Source: Gentiana macrophylla
Taxonomy: Eukaryota > Streptophyta > Magnoliopsida > Gentianales > Gentianaceae
DNA length: 64,000 nucleotides
Assembly: GCA_026214975.1 (NCBI GenBank)
Contig: CM047810.1
Coordinates: 93,884,316-93,948,315, forward strand
Direction: 5' to 3'
Below are positions 10,144 to 23,107 of the stretch, piece after piece; the first letter of the stretch is position 1, and each line of letters begins with the position of its first letter. Position numbers and translations under genes: made by a program. The notes under the pieces were generated by a model, which worked only from the letters and a program-made list of their open reading frames with translations, was not told where the DNA came from and made no database searches.

Positions 10144-11742
10144 TGATCACGTGTAAGTCGCTTAATACTAGCAAGAGGACTAGTTCAATCGTAGTATAGC
10201 AAGGGCGAGTCAAAGTCGACCCCACAGAGACTATTATTTAATTAAGTTAAACACAACCACAATTCATATGCCAACCGGATAGGGTGGTCATTGACCAACA
10301 TAAATAAACAGTAAGAACAAGAGTTGCAAATAAACCAATAGTCAATCATATATTGAAAAGACATTAACCAAACTATTCATAACTAATCTCTCCTTAATCC
10401 TTATATGATCGATATTTGTAATTAAGCTATGGGTGCAGTCTACTAACCCTATGTACATCCACTGTAAGGACAACAGATAATCTATATGCAGTTAACCTCC
10501 TTACTTGGTTGTATTAACCCACACACAATAAGTTCTAAAGAGTGCCGGCTCAAGACCGAGAACCTCCTTAAGCAGCTATCGACTATGACTAGCACGTTCC
10601 AAGAGATCGATCCAGACTATGTCCTAACTAACACTTCACTAACAGTCCTTCATGTTATGCAATTAGGTGATCAGGCTAAAAACATGTAAATTAGATCTAT
10701 CGATCAACGTAGCTGACACTGAACCACAGAATTAGGATTTACTAAGTGTCTGATTAGTCGATAAAGACCATCGTCTAATCGAGAGAATGCAACCTATAAT
10801 TCTGCGTATAATATGAACGAATCGAATAATAAAGATTAAGGTTCGTTTAATTAATTCATAGTTGATTACATGCAAGCATAGTCTAGATCTATCACAAGAA
10901 CAATAATGAATCTAAGATACGAAATAAAATATTGGAATAGATCTTACCTATAACGAAGAATAGATCTACTCCTCAATTCTCTCTCCCTCAGGCAATTCGA
11001 ATCGATCCATGAAGATCGTAAACCAAGCACAATTCAATAATGAAAGACTCATGATTTATTTGCAAGAAAAGAAAAGGAGAAAATAAAATAAGACTTTATT
11101 CACCAAAGGACTACATTGTATCTAGTTGATGGATGAATAAGATGAGGAATGGATGAATGAATTATTGATTATGAATCCGCAGCTCTGATGGCCTTATATA
11201 GGTGTATAAACCGACTTAGGGTAAAACCTAATCCGTGGAGGACAAGAAAACGTATTCTGGAAGATTCTGGGAGTCTCGCTTAGTCGGCGACAACTCCCGA
11301 TTAATTGAGGGTATTTTTGTACTTTTTCTTCTGGCGACTTAACATGGAAGGTTCTGGAATGCCCTATGCCCAATCCTTATGTCCAGTCCGCTCTAGAATC
11401 CGTTCGTAATACTAGGCCCAAGTTTCGTTACCAATCATATTCTCCGGTCCAATCTTCACTCGAAACACTTCAACCTTCCGCTCCGTTCTCTTCTTTATCA
11501 GTTGACTCCCAAATGGTGCTCCAAACACTCGTTCATCTATGAATAAAATCATAGCACACATAGTAGCTTCTATTTATTGCAAATAACACATAAAATACAT
11601 AGTTAATATGCATTAGTCACCCCGGACGTGGCTTAATCACATTTAGCTAATTAACCCATGATTTCATACATAATACACCTATTGAGAACACAAATACGGG
11701 GTAGATTGATGGTAAAATATGATACTAAGTTGACCGTCATCA
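10144..11742 (-). repeat. 5' LTR of the Athila/Tat-like element
   Basis: A 1599-bp copy uninterrupted by the solo LTR found in its partner. It begins tgatcacgtgtaagtcgc and ends gaccgtcatca on the plus strand. Differences from the 3' LTR are scattered single bases and a few short indels, indicating a fairly recent insertion relative to the surrounding LTR. Confidence 0.85.
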
Positions 11743-12253
11743 CATATAAGCTTTTTAAGGACATATAGTCCTAGAAAATCAAATTAAATTACCTAGCACA
11801 TTGTAAAACGACTATTGACTACTAAGTTGATATCCCACAAGGCCTAAACAATCACCTTTCTGTGCTCCCACATTCTCCCCGCAGAGGGTCTCAGTTGCAG
11901 TGATGGGCCGAGGTTATCAGAAGTCAATGTTAGACATTGCCAAGTTCCAGTTAATGCCCCAAAGGCATACATATCATTCAACATCATATTGTACACAAGA
12001 AAACATCAAAATAAGGTAAACATGTGTTTTGGCATGCGCTAGCACCCTTTGGCGCGCTTTGAACCATGTCCAAAACAACCTATTCCAATTTGCTTCACTT
12101 TGGCGTGTGCTAGAACTAAACAGAAACATCATGTCCAATTCTGCTATCCTTTAACGCACGCTAAGCCCTCTTGGTGTGCGCTAAAACTAAACAGGTCATT
12201 CGGTTCCATGCCTGACAATTTTGGCATGTGCTAACACCTTTTGGTGCACGCTA

Positions 12254-13955
12254 TGCTAGAAGTAATAGCACCGATCGAGACACTCGATCTTAGAACAGCG
12301 GAAGCTTATGTGATTTACGATATGAGACATAACTAATTAATACTACGAGAAGGTTAGTAGATTTACCCATACCGGAGAGAGATGATAAAACCGACCAAGG
12401 GAGAAGCCGTAGTCTTCCGGATTGTATCTCCTAGCGACGACTGGTGGACGTGAATCTTGGCCGTAGAACCTCCTCGAATATGCCCAAGAAAAACCCTAGG
12501 TTTTTCTCCTCTAAATGACTAAGGCAAGAAACTAATTTTTCTTCCTTTATTTTACAAAGTGGCGTATTTAATAGTGTTTATTGTGCTAGGAGGAACTCTC
12601 TTTATATAGGAAAATAACTAGTCAAGAGAGTTATCATTTTCACACCACAAAAACATATTCCCATAAGGAAAAGATATTTTTCCCACAAAATAAGAGATAA
12701 TTCCCAAAAAATCAATCTCTCATTTTTCCATTAATTATCCAATAAATAGATAATTAATTAATTACACATGTGACATAATCTAGAAAAATTTCTTTTTCTA
12801 ATTTATCACAAAATGTAGGCGCCACTTTAGTCAATTTTTTTAATAGAAAATGTCTTTTCTATTTTACATATTATTTACCAAATAAATAATATTGCATATT
12901 AATTAAATAGACCAACTATTTAATTTATTCTCGAGGTTCCATAAAACGAGGAAACACTCGCGTGTTAGGAGCCAACCTGGGGACCATGACCTATAACTAG
13001 TAGCTACAATAAATTGAATAAAATATTCAACGAACAAAATATTTCTACTCAACTTATTAATTCTGGAATTACGCCACCATAAAACCGAAACTGAACTCTA
13101 TCGATTATAGATATAACTTATTCTCAAAACGTCGAGTCGAGTCGATAAGTGTCCATTGATATAATCATTTCATATAAACTAACCCTCCATAGACTATCCG
13201 TACTGAAGTAGGATTATTTCCGTAAACCTTCTTCACTACATCTTATCCTTATTTACCATCAACCCATTAGTGATCAATTATTTCATAACCAATACGAACT
13301 CCCAGGATCGATCAGTTTCTAGGATTAACAAATAAGAGGATTGTCTTTCTACTTCCCGCAGGACGGAATGGATTCCATATTTGTGAGACACACACTTCTC
13401 ACTCATTCCAGAATAGTGCCAACGTGAAAGTGATTCGGACCGCGCCTCTTAGGGATCCTTAACGAACACATCAAACCCTATCCGAAACCGGTAGAGTGCA
13501 GTAATCACTTGAGATTAAGGTTAATCCATATATGATCATCTTGTGATTTAATAAGATTTCTCAATCACGAATTATATGAGAAACTTAGATTAAATCGGTC
13601 CAAAGTCCTATATGACTCTCATCATATATAAATGCCCCACTTAGACAACCAATGTCGACGGTCCGGATAAGACGGTCACACCATAAAGTGTTCTGGGTGC
13701 ATTAATGGTGGTTTAATCAATAGACCCCATACTTTGATTAAGTTCACCACGGACTAATAGTTCAAGTGTATCACCATAAACTTAACCCTCATGTGTGACA
13801 CACACTAATTTATATGGCTACATTTGATACGACTTAGGGTTTTCAACAGTGTATTACTTACAAGCACGAAGCAAGTAATAAGATGAGAATAAATCTATTA
13901 TTTATTAATTCTAAAAACAATTACATAAATTGTCTTTCGGGCGCTACTTCCAACA
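12254..13955 (-). repeat. 3' LTR of the copia element
   Basis: 1702 bp, from tgctagaagtaatagc to cgctacttccaaca. Its last ~420 bp (13530-13955) match 19846-20269 closely, including the atgccccacttagacaac and tgtgacacacacta stretches. Confidence 0.75.
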
Positions 13956-14010
13956 ATCTCCCACTTGCCTGTAAGGACAAGCAACAATTGTCTTTCGGGC
14001 ACACTATATC

Positions 14011-16900
14011 TCACAATCTCCCACTTGCCCGTAAAGACAAGCAATGATTGTTTTTAGAGCACCACACCCTTACTATCCACAACATTCTCTCACTTGTTCT
14101 AAAGCAGATGAGACATATCTCCCAATTACATACCCGCCAAGCGCTTATCAGTGACACTAGATGCCACATGGCTTGGTAAACTGATAAGCTAGGTTGTCGG
14201 CTCGAGGCGATCTTCAGGACCGAAACGTCGCCTGTTTGCACGATCTGTCTGACCAGGTGGTTCTTTCTCTCAATATGCATTTGACCTCTTGTGATTGCGA
14301 AGATCATTTGCATGAGCTACCCCTCAACTGTTTTCACAGTAAAATGGTATCGGTCATCGAGGCCTGGAATCACTTTCCGATCCAACAAAGAACTTCTCAA
14401 GTCACACTGTCTTTTTAGCTGCTCCGAAAGATGCTATGTATTCGACTTACAGAGTCAAACTGGCAGTGCTGAATTGCTCCAGACTATAGCTCCATCACTA
14501 TGATTAAACACTGAGCCTGAGATCGATTCACGATCATCCTTAATCCGACAAAAAATCAGAATCAGTGTAGTCAACGACATTCAGGTTCACACCCGAATGC
14601 ACAAGCATATGATTCCTCTTTCTCTAAAGATACTTGAGGATGCACTATACTGCTTCCAACGTCCGAATCCAAGACTCGACTTTTATTGACTTTTAATAAC
14701 CTGACTTTCTCTTTCCAAAAGAGAATCTATCCCATTTTCTCTATATCCGAAGATTGAGAGAATTATTCCGTGAGGGGTTGGGTAGGAAACCTCTCGTTGA
14801 ATTTTGCATTCGAAAATGCATTATCATCTTAACCAATAAGATGCATAGGACGTTGCCACAACTTGTTCTCATGAATTCGACCTAATCGAATTCTAAGAAT
14901 ATAGTCCACTTCTCTAATTCAGAGAAGTTTTGGCTCGTCAGTTCTTGACTTCAGCTAACACACCCTTGTTGTTTCCAACTGTTGCAGTGTTATCTTTTAC
15001 TAACACTAACGTCTACTACTTTACCAATATTGATTCTCTGGTCTACAAAAGACTCATCAATATTATAGTCAAGCCCTCACATTTCAAAACATGTGAATTT
15101 TAATGACCAAGAGGTTTGATTTAATCCACCAATGGATATAAGCATAGGCAGTCAATCTGCCATTGGATTTAAGCTAAAACCCTCTGTTCCGAATGAATTC
15201 AAGCTCCGTTGTTGGGCAAGAAAGTTTCAGGGCATCACCCCTGGTAATCTTTCAGCTTTTCATGGAGTTAAGCAAGGCTGAGTGGTGAGAAAGTTTCAGG
15301 GCATCACCCCCATTGAACTATCTACTTCTCAGGGAATTACCCCTAGACCACTTGGCTTTGCTTAGAAAGTTAAACTTTCTTATTCATTCAACTCTTCATC
15401 ACGTAGATCCAATTACTCCCTTTGGGCCTGAGACACTCAGGTGGTTCTACAAGAGTGTGAATAGAACTGGAGTACCAAAACTCCATTTGCAGGTTTATGG
15501 CTTTAAACCAACCTCTATCTATCAGAATCCTATACAGTCCTTCCAGAGGACCCTAGGTTATCAATCACCCTCAGCAGGCTTTAAAGTCTGCATGATCACA
15601 GCGAGTCAACGAATAAACCATACTCCCACTGCTCTTGGGTGCATTGATATTCTGATCTGGTTCAGTAGTATTTATCAACGCAATCCCCAACAACCAATGT
15701 TGGATGTGGTCTGATTAAAACAGATAGTAACTCCTTGAGTAACTGTACTTGAAGGTCTAAGGTTGTTATTTAAACATTCTTTTAGAAAGGATGTAATAGT
15801 GTAACCGTCACCATCCAATCTCAAGAATCTTATAACCAACATTTACTCATTGCATTAAGATATTTCACAAACAGTCACCATCTGAATATGTAAACAAAAT
15901 TTCCAGTCCTACCTTCAAGCACTAGTGCTAAATGTATCTATTTGCGGAAGTGGGGTAAATGTAATTCACTCCTTATCCATAAATTCATAAGCATCTTCTA
16001 GGTAGACTTTTCGGTATTACATAATAATGTAAACCGTTATTTTGCAACTGATATCTTAGTTGAGTTAAGAAGTGTATTGTAGCATATCAGTAACTATACA
16101 AGACAATCCACGGTTTATCCTTTCAGTGAAATCTTTTCACTCGGAGGTAGGCCAAGCATCAGTGCCAAAACCATGCCATAGTCTATATCTGAGCATTGAA
16201 TACTCATTTTTTCTCTGGTAATATCAGAGATTCCTCAAAATATTTAGACAAACTAATCGGCGTTTCGATTAGTCGTTAGACAAAAAGGTCTATTACTCAA
16301 AAGCTCACACTAGCTTGTATCCTTCATAAGACCCCGAAGGTCAATATGAACAAGCTATGATACTTCTTTAGCTCTATTAACCTTTCCTAATTGAAAGTTT
16401 ACTTAGTCATTTTTCCTTTGAGACAGTGTTCTTAGACTGGGAGATAGGAATCACCCTTAGCCAGTCATCAGATCTTATCTTTGGGATATATGCACTAATC
16501 AACAGATGTTGAAGAACCGTTTATCTAAATACGGAAACCATTTATCTTAATAGTTTATGATCTGTTACATATATCTTTTCAGCATTACTTAGTGTTTCTG
16601 ACTTTATCAGACAAAAGTCCGAGTCTCAGAATCGTATACAAATGTCATATTCACTTTCTTTAAGGCAACTTTATTATCGATGTGAAAGTGAATCCATTTG
16701 ATCCAACGAATCTGAAAACAGAAATTATATTTCTTTGATATTCAAGGATTAAAATCCGAAATTTATTTCCTTATATCACTCCCACTATCTTAGCTGAAAT
16801 AATTGCCCGTTATCTACTCTTCATCATGAATGCCCAGCTATCTTGTTCTTACAAAAGAACTTTTAGCTTCTGAGTCAAATTACTCGGTTAAGAAAGTCTC
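14011..16900 (-). pseudogene. Degenerate copia pol (RT and RNase H)
   Basis: Reading the minus strand, LVEPPECLRPKGSNWIYVMK near 15360-15460 is the start of the copia RT domain. VVDYTDSDFLSD, then VEYIASFGAAK, FYCEN and RNHKRS (14300-14600) follow the copia RNase H order, and MHIERKNHLVRQIVQTGDV (14200-14290) is its C-terminal block. Stops and frameshifts interrupt every segment; for example stops fall inside the YTDSDF-to-EYIA stretch. The integrase and gag expected between about 15500 and 17350 are not confidently recognised. Not translatable. Confidence 0.65.
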
Positions 16901-17349
16901 TAAGGATTCATAGGTTAGTCATCCGAAATCACTTTCCTTGTCCTTTACTTTCTTTGATTAATATTTCGGTTTAGCCTTTAACTTATTTAGTTTAGATGAC
17001 TTATACTTGTAGACATTTACCTTCCCATTCTTGGCTTTCTTTAAATGAAATGGCCTTGAACTAGCAGTTTATAAGAGTAGACACTACTCGTAAAATGTGG
17101 GATGTCTGGTGAGATTGATACCAAATCATTCTCATCATCTTTGAACTAATTTTGGTTTTGTCTCTCGCTCAGCACAAGTGACAGCAGTCACATTCAATGT
17201 CACTTAAGTTTGTAGACTTAAGAGGAACATCCTCTTCCGAAAAAATTAATTTGCATTCTTGATTTATGAGTTCAACGTTCTTGTTACTTTTCCACTTTTA
17301 CGAAGTCGTTACTAGTCAATTTATCATATTTAGCAGTTTAGGTACCATG

Positions 17350-19040
17350 AAATAATATGCAGTTGTAAAAATAAATTATGACAGAAATATAAATCAAATC
17401 ATACACAACAACATATAATAATTTTAGGAATTATAAACGTGATGTCATGCATTCAGTTTACCCTACCATTCCAAGGATTTGATCTCACACCTACAGTGCC
17501 GCCTCAGGGTAGGTCAAAGAGGTGACAATTAAATTAAGACAATCTCTCTCAACAACTAACTGAGAATCGGACATCTCTATTTAATTGCTGATTACCTTCC
17601 TTTTTCAGCCAAGATATTTTCTAAAATATCCTTTAGAGTGTTACTGATTGTTTCAGATCTCAAAGTACGCCCCGAGTATGCCGCCTCAGGGTCGGTCAGT
17701 GACTCGACGAGTACCCAAAATCCTATCCTTTCGGAGACCAAGCTTTGAATTTTGATAGCGGTGAAAGCCACCCTCATGCATGGGCCGAAATCAAAGCGGC
17801 ATGAGGCGTCACCATTCTCTCACGTGCTTGTGTCAACAATAGAGGCCATGGGGTCGGTTGTCACCTTCCCCGCTCCCACTCGTTATTTTGAAAATTTGGT
17901 AGTCTTATTAGGATTTTCAGAATTTCTTAATCATCCGATAAACAATAAATCATGAATATTTAAATTAATCCTCCCACTAGTTCATGGGTTCCAAATACCG
18001 TCTAACTAGTGTCACTATATTCACAATTTTCCAATTTTATGGATTTATTAAAATTCCTTGTGTATAAGCTACACAATTAAAATTCACAAAGAATTTTATA
18101 ATCCCAATACATTAGTACTTTATGAATTTTCTAATAATTCAAAAACAATAAATCATAAAATTTAAAGCTCCCACTAGTTTATCGGTTTCAAATACCGTCT
18201 AACTAGCGACACTATATTCATGATTTTCCAATTTTTCCGACAGAAAATCCTTGTGTAGACACTACACAATTAAAATTCACCAAAGAATTTTAAAGTCTTA
18301 ATCTTGTCATGATAAAAATTTAGGATCTCAGAATTTTTCCAATAATCGAAAAACAATAAATCATGAAAAGCAATCACCAACTTATTGGTTTTAAACACTG
18401 GCTGAGCTGTAACCGAGTTCACCGAATGGTGTCGGGATTGGCTAAGCCGACCCGTCCTCTTCGTTGGTTCATATACGACGCTAACGTCGCACGTATGCAG
18501 GTGCTGGGTTGAAAATCGGGCTAATGTTGCCTCATTGAGCCTCAGCTCGCCGGATAGCTTGATCTTGCCGGACCCCCGTGGCTAACCCCGCACTTGGACG
18601 GACAAGTCGAGTCGGGCCGAAGCCCTGTTGACCCCCCGAACCAATTTTCGAACCTTTTGTTCAGTTGGTGTCCAACTTTTCCGTATTTTCCAATTGTTCA
18701 ATTATTAAAATTCTTTTACGTAGTCACTACATAATTGAATCCACGAATGAATTTTAGATCCCAAAATTAAATTTACCGAGAAAATTTTATTTTATCATTT
18801 AAATTTTATATCCCGATAAAATTCTGTTCGTTTTAATTAATTTAATTAATTACCTAAATTAATCTAAATTAATTTCGTCTCATACATGCCTAATTAATAT
18901 CATGATTAATTATCTACATGTATGCATATGATAGGAGTGAAATTCATGAATATGATGCATGTCATGGCATGGTTATTTCCCATAAATTATCGAACATGAA
19001 AATAAATACGTAAAAGTAAACAACTAAGATGGACCGTTGG
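17350..19040. other. Non-coding copia leader/internal sequence
   Basis: No gene seen. Two similar blocks with the shared phrases ctcccactagtt, taccgtctaactag, aattttcc and aaaattcac (about 17970-18120 and 18170-18300) form a diverged direct repeat. The 18400-18640 part is unusually GC-rich for the window. It lies between the copia coding relics and the broken 5' LTR, so I treat it as the element's leader. Confidence 0.35.
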
Positions 19041-19369
19041 TATCCCGTATCTGACCTATTTAAACTAGGAAAAACAAAAAAAAAAAATGTAATAAAAGGA
19101 ATTCCTCTCGTACTTCAGCACCTTGATCTTGGGAAAATTGGATAAAAAAAAAATGCCTTTTCCTTCTTGATCTTAGATAATTGGATAAAAAAAGCCTTTT
19201 CCTTTTTCTTCCTCTTCACAGCAGCCGTCGTCCTTTTTTTTTTTTTCTTTTCTCAGAAGCCGTCCCCTTTCTTTTGTAGGATATTGATTGAATGTATAAC
19301 ATTCATAAATCCCTATTTCCAAAAGAAAGATTTTGCAGCGCCCCTTCCTTCTCTTTTCCATTGTAGATA

Positions 19370-19404
19370 CTAGTGAAACGGGACTCCGTGCAACGCACGG
19401 AGTG
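19370..19404 (-). mobile_element. Helitron 3' terminus (small non-autonomous copy)
   Basis: On the minus strand a perfect 9-bp stem ACTCCGTGC / GCACGGAGT with a 3-nt loop (19383-19403) is followed by CCCGTTTCACTAG and then T. This is the canonical Helitron 3' end: hairpin, about 9-11 nt, CTRR, inserted before T. The body would extend right toward 19845, where the copia LTR resumes. That stretch also contains a truncated Stowaway-type end (tactccatccattctta at 19729). The 5' TC end is not certain. Confidence 0.65.
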
Positions 19405-19845
19405 CCCATGCTATAAGTTTTAACTTATTTGACGATATTAAATACGAAGAAATGTAGCATGTAACGAACCGTTCAGAACGCAATTTTTAAGCGCAACAAT
19501 GAAAAATAAAACATTTTACGTCAATCTCCCTTCGGCAATCGAGATGGTTAATAGATCGAAAGAAATAGGAAAGGAAGAGGTAGAGGATAAAGGGTAGAGG
19601 GTAGAGGTTAATAGATCGAAAAACGGATCGGAAACAACCCCACGCATCCCTTCTTTTTATTTGTTTTATTTTATATATTTGGCTATACTTCTCAACGAAG
19701 GTAACAGACATAATATTAATATTTTATTACTCCATCCATTCTTATTTATATGTCGCAGTTGCCAAAATCAATTTTTTTTAATATGTCGTAGTTACATTTT
19801 CAATACATATTTTAATACTATTTCCGTTTTTCAATATTACTTTTA

Positions 19846-20269
19846 CGATCTTGTAATTTAATAAAATTTCTCAATCACGGAATTATATGAGAAACTCAAA
19901 TTAAATCGGTCCAGTTCTATATGACTCTCATCATATATAAATGCCCCACTTAGACAACCAATGTCGACGGTCCGGATAAGGACGGTCACACACCAAAAAG
20001 TTGTCGAAATAAGCATTAATGGTGGTTTAATCAATAGACCCCATACTTTGATTAAGTTCACCACGGACTAATAGTTAAAGTGTATCATTATAAACTTAAC
20101 CCTCATGTGTGACACACACTAAGTTATATGACTACATATGATACGACTTAGGGTTTTCAGCAGTGTATTACTTACAAGCACGAAGCAAGTAATAAGATGA
20201 GAATAAATCTGTCATTTATTAATTCTAAAAACAATTACATAAATTGTTTTTCGGGTGCTACGTCCAACA
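19846..20269 (-). repeat. Partial 5' LTR of the copia element
   Basis: It matches 13530-13955 of the 3' LTR with scattered differences and ends at the same TTCCAACA/GTCCAACA terminus beside the CGCTA duplication. The portion equivalent to 12254-13530 is absent, so the 5' LTR, its PBS and the junction to gag have been deleted or replaced. Confidence 0.7.
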
Positions 20270-21017
20270 CGCTAACCGTAGCAGAACCATTCTGCAGATT
20301 CCCTGGATGTTTTGTCGAGCGCTAAAACAGATCTGGCGCGCGCTAAATGGTTGGGAATTAGAAAAACAGCCTGAAACGATGCCAAATTCAGTCATTTCTC
20401 AATCCGAACTATTTCCAACCTTTTAGCACCTAAAAAGCTGCAATTATTCCACAACAACACCCAAACTTGATAAGAACACCCCCTTACATTAATTTGCAAC
20501 AAAAGCGATCCGAAAGGAAAACAACGAGGGTTCTTGCAATTTCTCGACTTCTACGTCCAATCTATGAACCAAAAATGTAATTCTATGATTACTACAACAT
20601 CCCACGCCTTTAAAACTCAAGATTCTACCAAAAACGAATGAGATTCTAATTTGGGGCTAAAAGTGAAAACTTACGAAATCACGAATTGCTAGTATCAAAA
20701 CGATCATTTCTCGCGGTCTTCTTCTACCGTGGTCGGCACAAAAGATGAACGGATTGCACGTTAGGCCGGAAATTCTTCTTCTCCTTTTTTTTTTCTTCTC
20801 CGTCGGCCCCTTCTTTTTTTTCTTTTTTTTTTCTTTCTCAGAAGCGTGTAATGTGAATAAGGAAAATTAAAGAAGTTTTATTTGGCAAACCTCCTTTGTC
20901 CATTAATTTCCTTAATTAATTTTTCCTTTAATTAATTACTTAGGATAAATAGTAACTAGTAAATAAATAAACTAAAATCAATTACTCTTTTACTCTTATT
21001 AAAACTTGAGGTGTTAC

Positions 21018-21540
21018 TTATCCTTTGTTGATTTGTTCTTATTTCCTGTATTCATCAATAAAATTTAATTTCATTTCATGTTTTCATTATCTTCTCGATT
21101 CATTTCATGAATCTTTTCACAAGCTTTTAGAAAAATTACAAGTTGTAGCTCAGTAGCTCATGGCATGATGCGAGAAATTCAAGCGCTCAGTTTTTCTTGG
21201 ATGATAAGTATCAGACATTACAATATACGTTCTCCTTGGATTGGGATAAATGGAAGGCTTTCTATCTAGAGTTTCTAAAGTTCATAGTTCGATTTTTAGT
21301 TCATTTCTTTTTTGGTTGTTGTTGCGGTCCTGATGTGAGGTGGTGAATATCTTGGTATTTTGATAACTTTATCATCTTTGTTCGTATAGAATTTCTTTAG
21401 TGAGGCTTTGTAGATGTTGGGTCTTCTTCAGTCAGTTTTGCCTCTGAATAGTTGAGTTCTGTAGTCTTTCCATCATTACTAACTATGCTATCTATTAGTT
21501 GTTTTTAATGATACCATAGGCTTCCGGTAATTCATAATGT
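21018..21540. other. Gene-free stretch between LTR relics
   Basis: AT-rich sequence with no coding or structural signal that I can support on either strand. Confidence 0.4.
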
Positions 21541-23020
21541 ATACTATCCGAAATTAATACCGAAGTGGACTACTCGCCACTTTAAATAAAGCTCACTAAG
21601 AGCTATTTTCTCCAACAATCTCCCATATAAATGAAAATTAATGCAAATGCAATGCTGACTCTGAAGAGATATCAAACGAAAATCAATCTCATCAGGATAG
21701 GTGGTTTTCTTCCTTGAACATTCCCTAGTAGAATACCATCGGACATACTCGGCTAAGTAGTGAACTAGGTCTTGAACTGCTCAGGCTTAATTTGATGTAT
21801 GCCTAGACAATGATACCCACATGATAGACTCCCTACCATTATCGAGTTCACATGGTTGTGTCCACTTTGGCCCTAGATCACTCTTGGTTTCAGAATGTGT
21901 CTTAGAGAATTAAATCTTTTAAATTCTCACAGAAGCGGCCCCACTTCACACTAACATAGGTGACTTTCCATAAGGAGTGCTCTGTAATACCCCACTTGGC
22001 CTATCCATAATATAGAATTCATTCATAGCTTTAGCTTAAGCTAACATATTCACAGAAAGCACTTTTGTTTATAACAAAATGAGTATGTGCTAACTGTCCC
22101 TCATAACTTAGTTGTCCCTTTTGAACCATGATCTTGGTATCTCCAGTCAGCATAGTTGGCTTACCATTACAAGGGAACATGCGTAATAGGCTTTAATCTC
22201 ATTCCGTTTGTCAATATTGACATCTGATCTCTAGCTAAACCTATTGTAAGCGGATCTGCAAGATTCTCCTTCGACTTTATATAGTTGAGAGAAATCACTC
22301 CTTTAGAGATCCGCTTAATGGTATTGTGTCTACGACGTATTTGTCATGACTTACCATCATTTCCATGTCCCGTGACGACTGAATATCACATTATAGGCAA
22401 ATATCAGTGACACTGCCATCAATAGTGAACACATATACACTAGTGGCCGGGTTTAGAGTGTTTCACATTTGATATCTAGTTCTCATCACATTACTCATCT
22501 AGAACTTCTAGATACATCGTTAATGACCATCCGAGATTCATTTTGTATTCCACATATCTCAACATTCTATCAAGCTTTCATTAGGAATATCTAACTTGTG
22601 TACCATAAATTGATAAACACTAATGTTATCACAACTTCTTGTTTCTGGCTCTTCTTGTGTCATCCACATGCTTGGGTGTTTATACTTTTGTCAACCACCC
22701 CCACATTTTCAAGATTTCATAAGTAGGCTGTTAGTCTTTCCTTTATTCCATGGTGGTATTCCTTTAAGACTTATAATTGCTGAAAGGATTGCCTCTCCCC
22801 CAAAGTTCTGGGCTAAACCCAAACTGATCAACATCGACACTCATCATTCTTTTTGTGTTATTGCATTTAAGCAACACCATTCAATCGCTATGAATTTTTG
22901 TGTGTCAAGTTGTTTCTCAACTTCAATCTTATTATTCTTATGGGCTTCATATTTGCTTCTCTGCAGATAGACATAATATTGTCATGTGCTATCATCATCT
23001 ATTGAAATGACATACTTCTT
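21540..23020 (-). pseudogene. Second Ty1/copia relic (LTR end, RNase H, integrase pieces)
   Basis: An LTR end tccaaca at 21617 is followed by atctcccatat, the copia PPT in minus orientation. On the minus strand IRRRHNTIKRISKGVISLNY followed by IKSKENLADPL (about 22235-22345) is the RNase H C-terminus. KYVISIDDDS, YVYLQRSKYE and, downstream, KMWGWLTKV (22640-23015) are integrase-core and C-terminal pieces. RT, which should lie between them, is missing, and stops are frequent. This is a different copia lineage from 12254-20269. Confidence 0.65.
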
Positions 23021-23041
23021 TTAATATTTGGTTGCACATAC

Positions 23042-23047
<6 letters not shown>

Positions 23048-23105
<58 letters not shown>
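23048..23105. repeat. (AT)n microsatellite
   Basis: About 58 bp of AT repeat immediately beyond the copia relic. Confidence 0.95.

Positions 23106-23107
<2 letters not shown>

Larger units (their letters stand above)
4826..11742 (-). mobile_element. Athila/Tat-like non-autonomous LTR retrotransposon (TSD CATAT)
   Basis: Two LTRs of about 1.6 kb (4826-8388 with a nested insert removed, and 10144-11742) flank a 1755-bp internal region with no recognisable coding sequence. The insertion has a perfect 5-bp duplication CATAT at 4821-4825 and 11743-11747. The primer-binding site is of the tRNA-Asp-like type used by Athila/Tat elements, and the polypurine tract GTGGGGGGTAGT abuts the left LTR, giving minus orientation. 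It must have moved using proteins from a full-length relative. Confidence 0.85.
12254..20269 (-). mobile_element. Decayed Ty1/copia retrotransposon (TSD CGCTA)
   Basis: The left LTR 12254-13955 begins TGCTAGAAG on the plus strand; the right end is tacgtccaaca. CGCTA flanks both sides (12249-12253, 20270-20274), and the outer sequences join in a continuous Del-like LTR. The PPT on the minus strand (CAAGTGGGAGATTGTTGG across the LTR border) and RT/RNase H relics give copia identity and minus orientation. The right (5') LTR is preserved only over its last ~424 bp; the rest is replaced by a Helitron end and poly-pyrimidine-rich sequence. Confidence 0.75.
3940..21018 (-). mobile_element. Old Del/Tekay-like LTR split by two later insertions
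   Basis: Three blocks, 3940-4825, 11743-12253 and 20275-21018, join into one LTR of about 2.1 kb once the nested elements are removed. Block 1 (tgacgcttcattcccgg, gaggcgagaac, ggtaagtac) and block 2 (tccccgcagagggtctc) match, in the same order, the LTRs of the chromovirus at 23903 and 45100. Block 3 ends in gaggtgttac, equivalent to the TGTAACACC start of Del-type LTRs on the minus strand. It is clearly more diverged than the 45100-47041 LTR. I found no convincing target-site duplication, so solo LTR versus remnant is open. Confidence 0.6.

Noticed and set aside
15313..15714. 133-codon plus-strand frame
   Set aside because: The minus strand of the same bases carries a copia RT motif (LVEPPECLRPKG), so this is antisense to a relic.
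17592..17955. Small frames near 17592-17955 as gag
   Set aside because: No gag core or zinc knuckle could be recognised in any frame.
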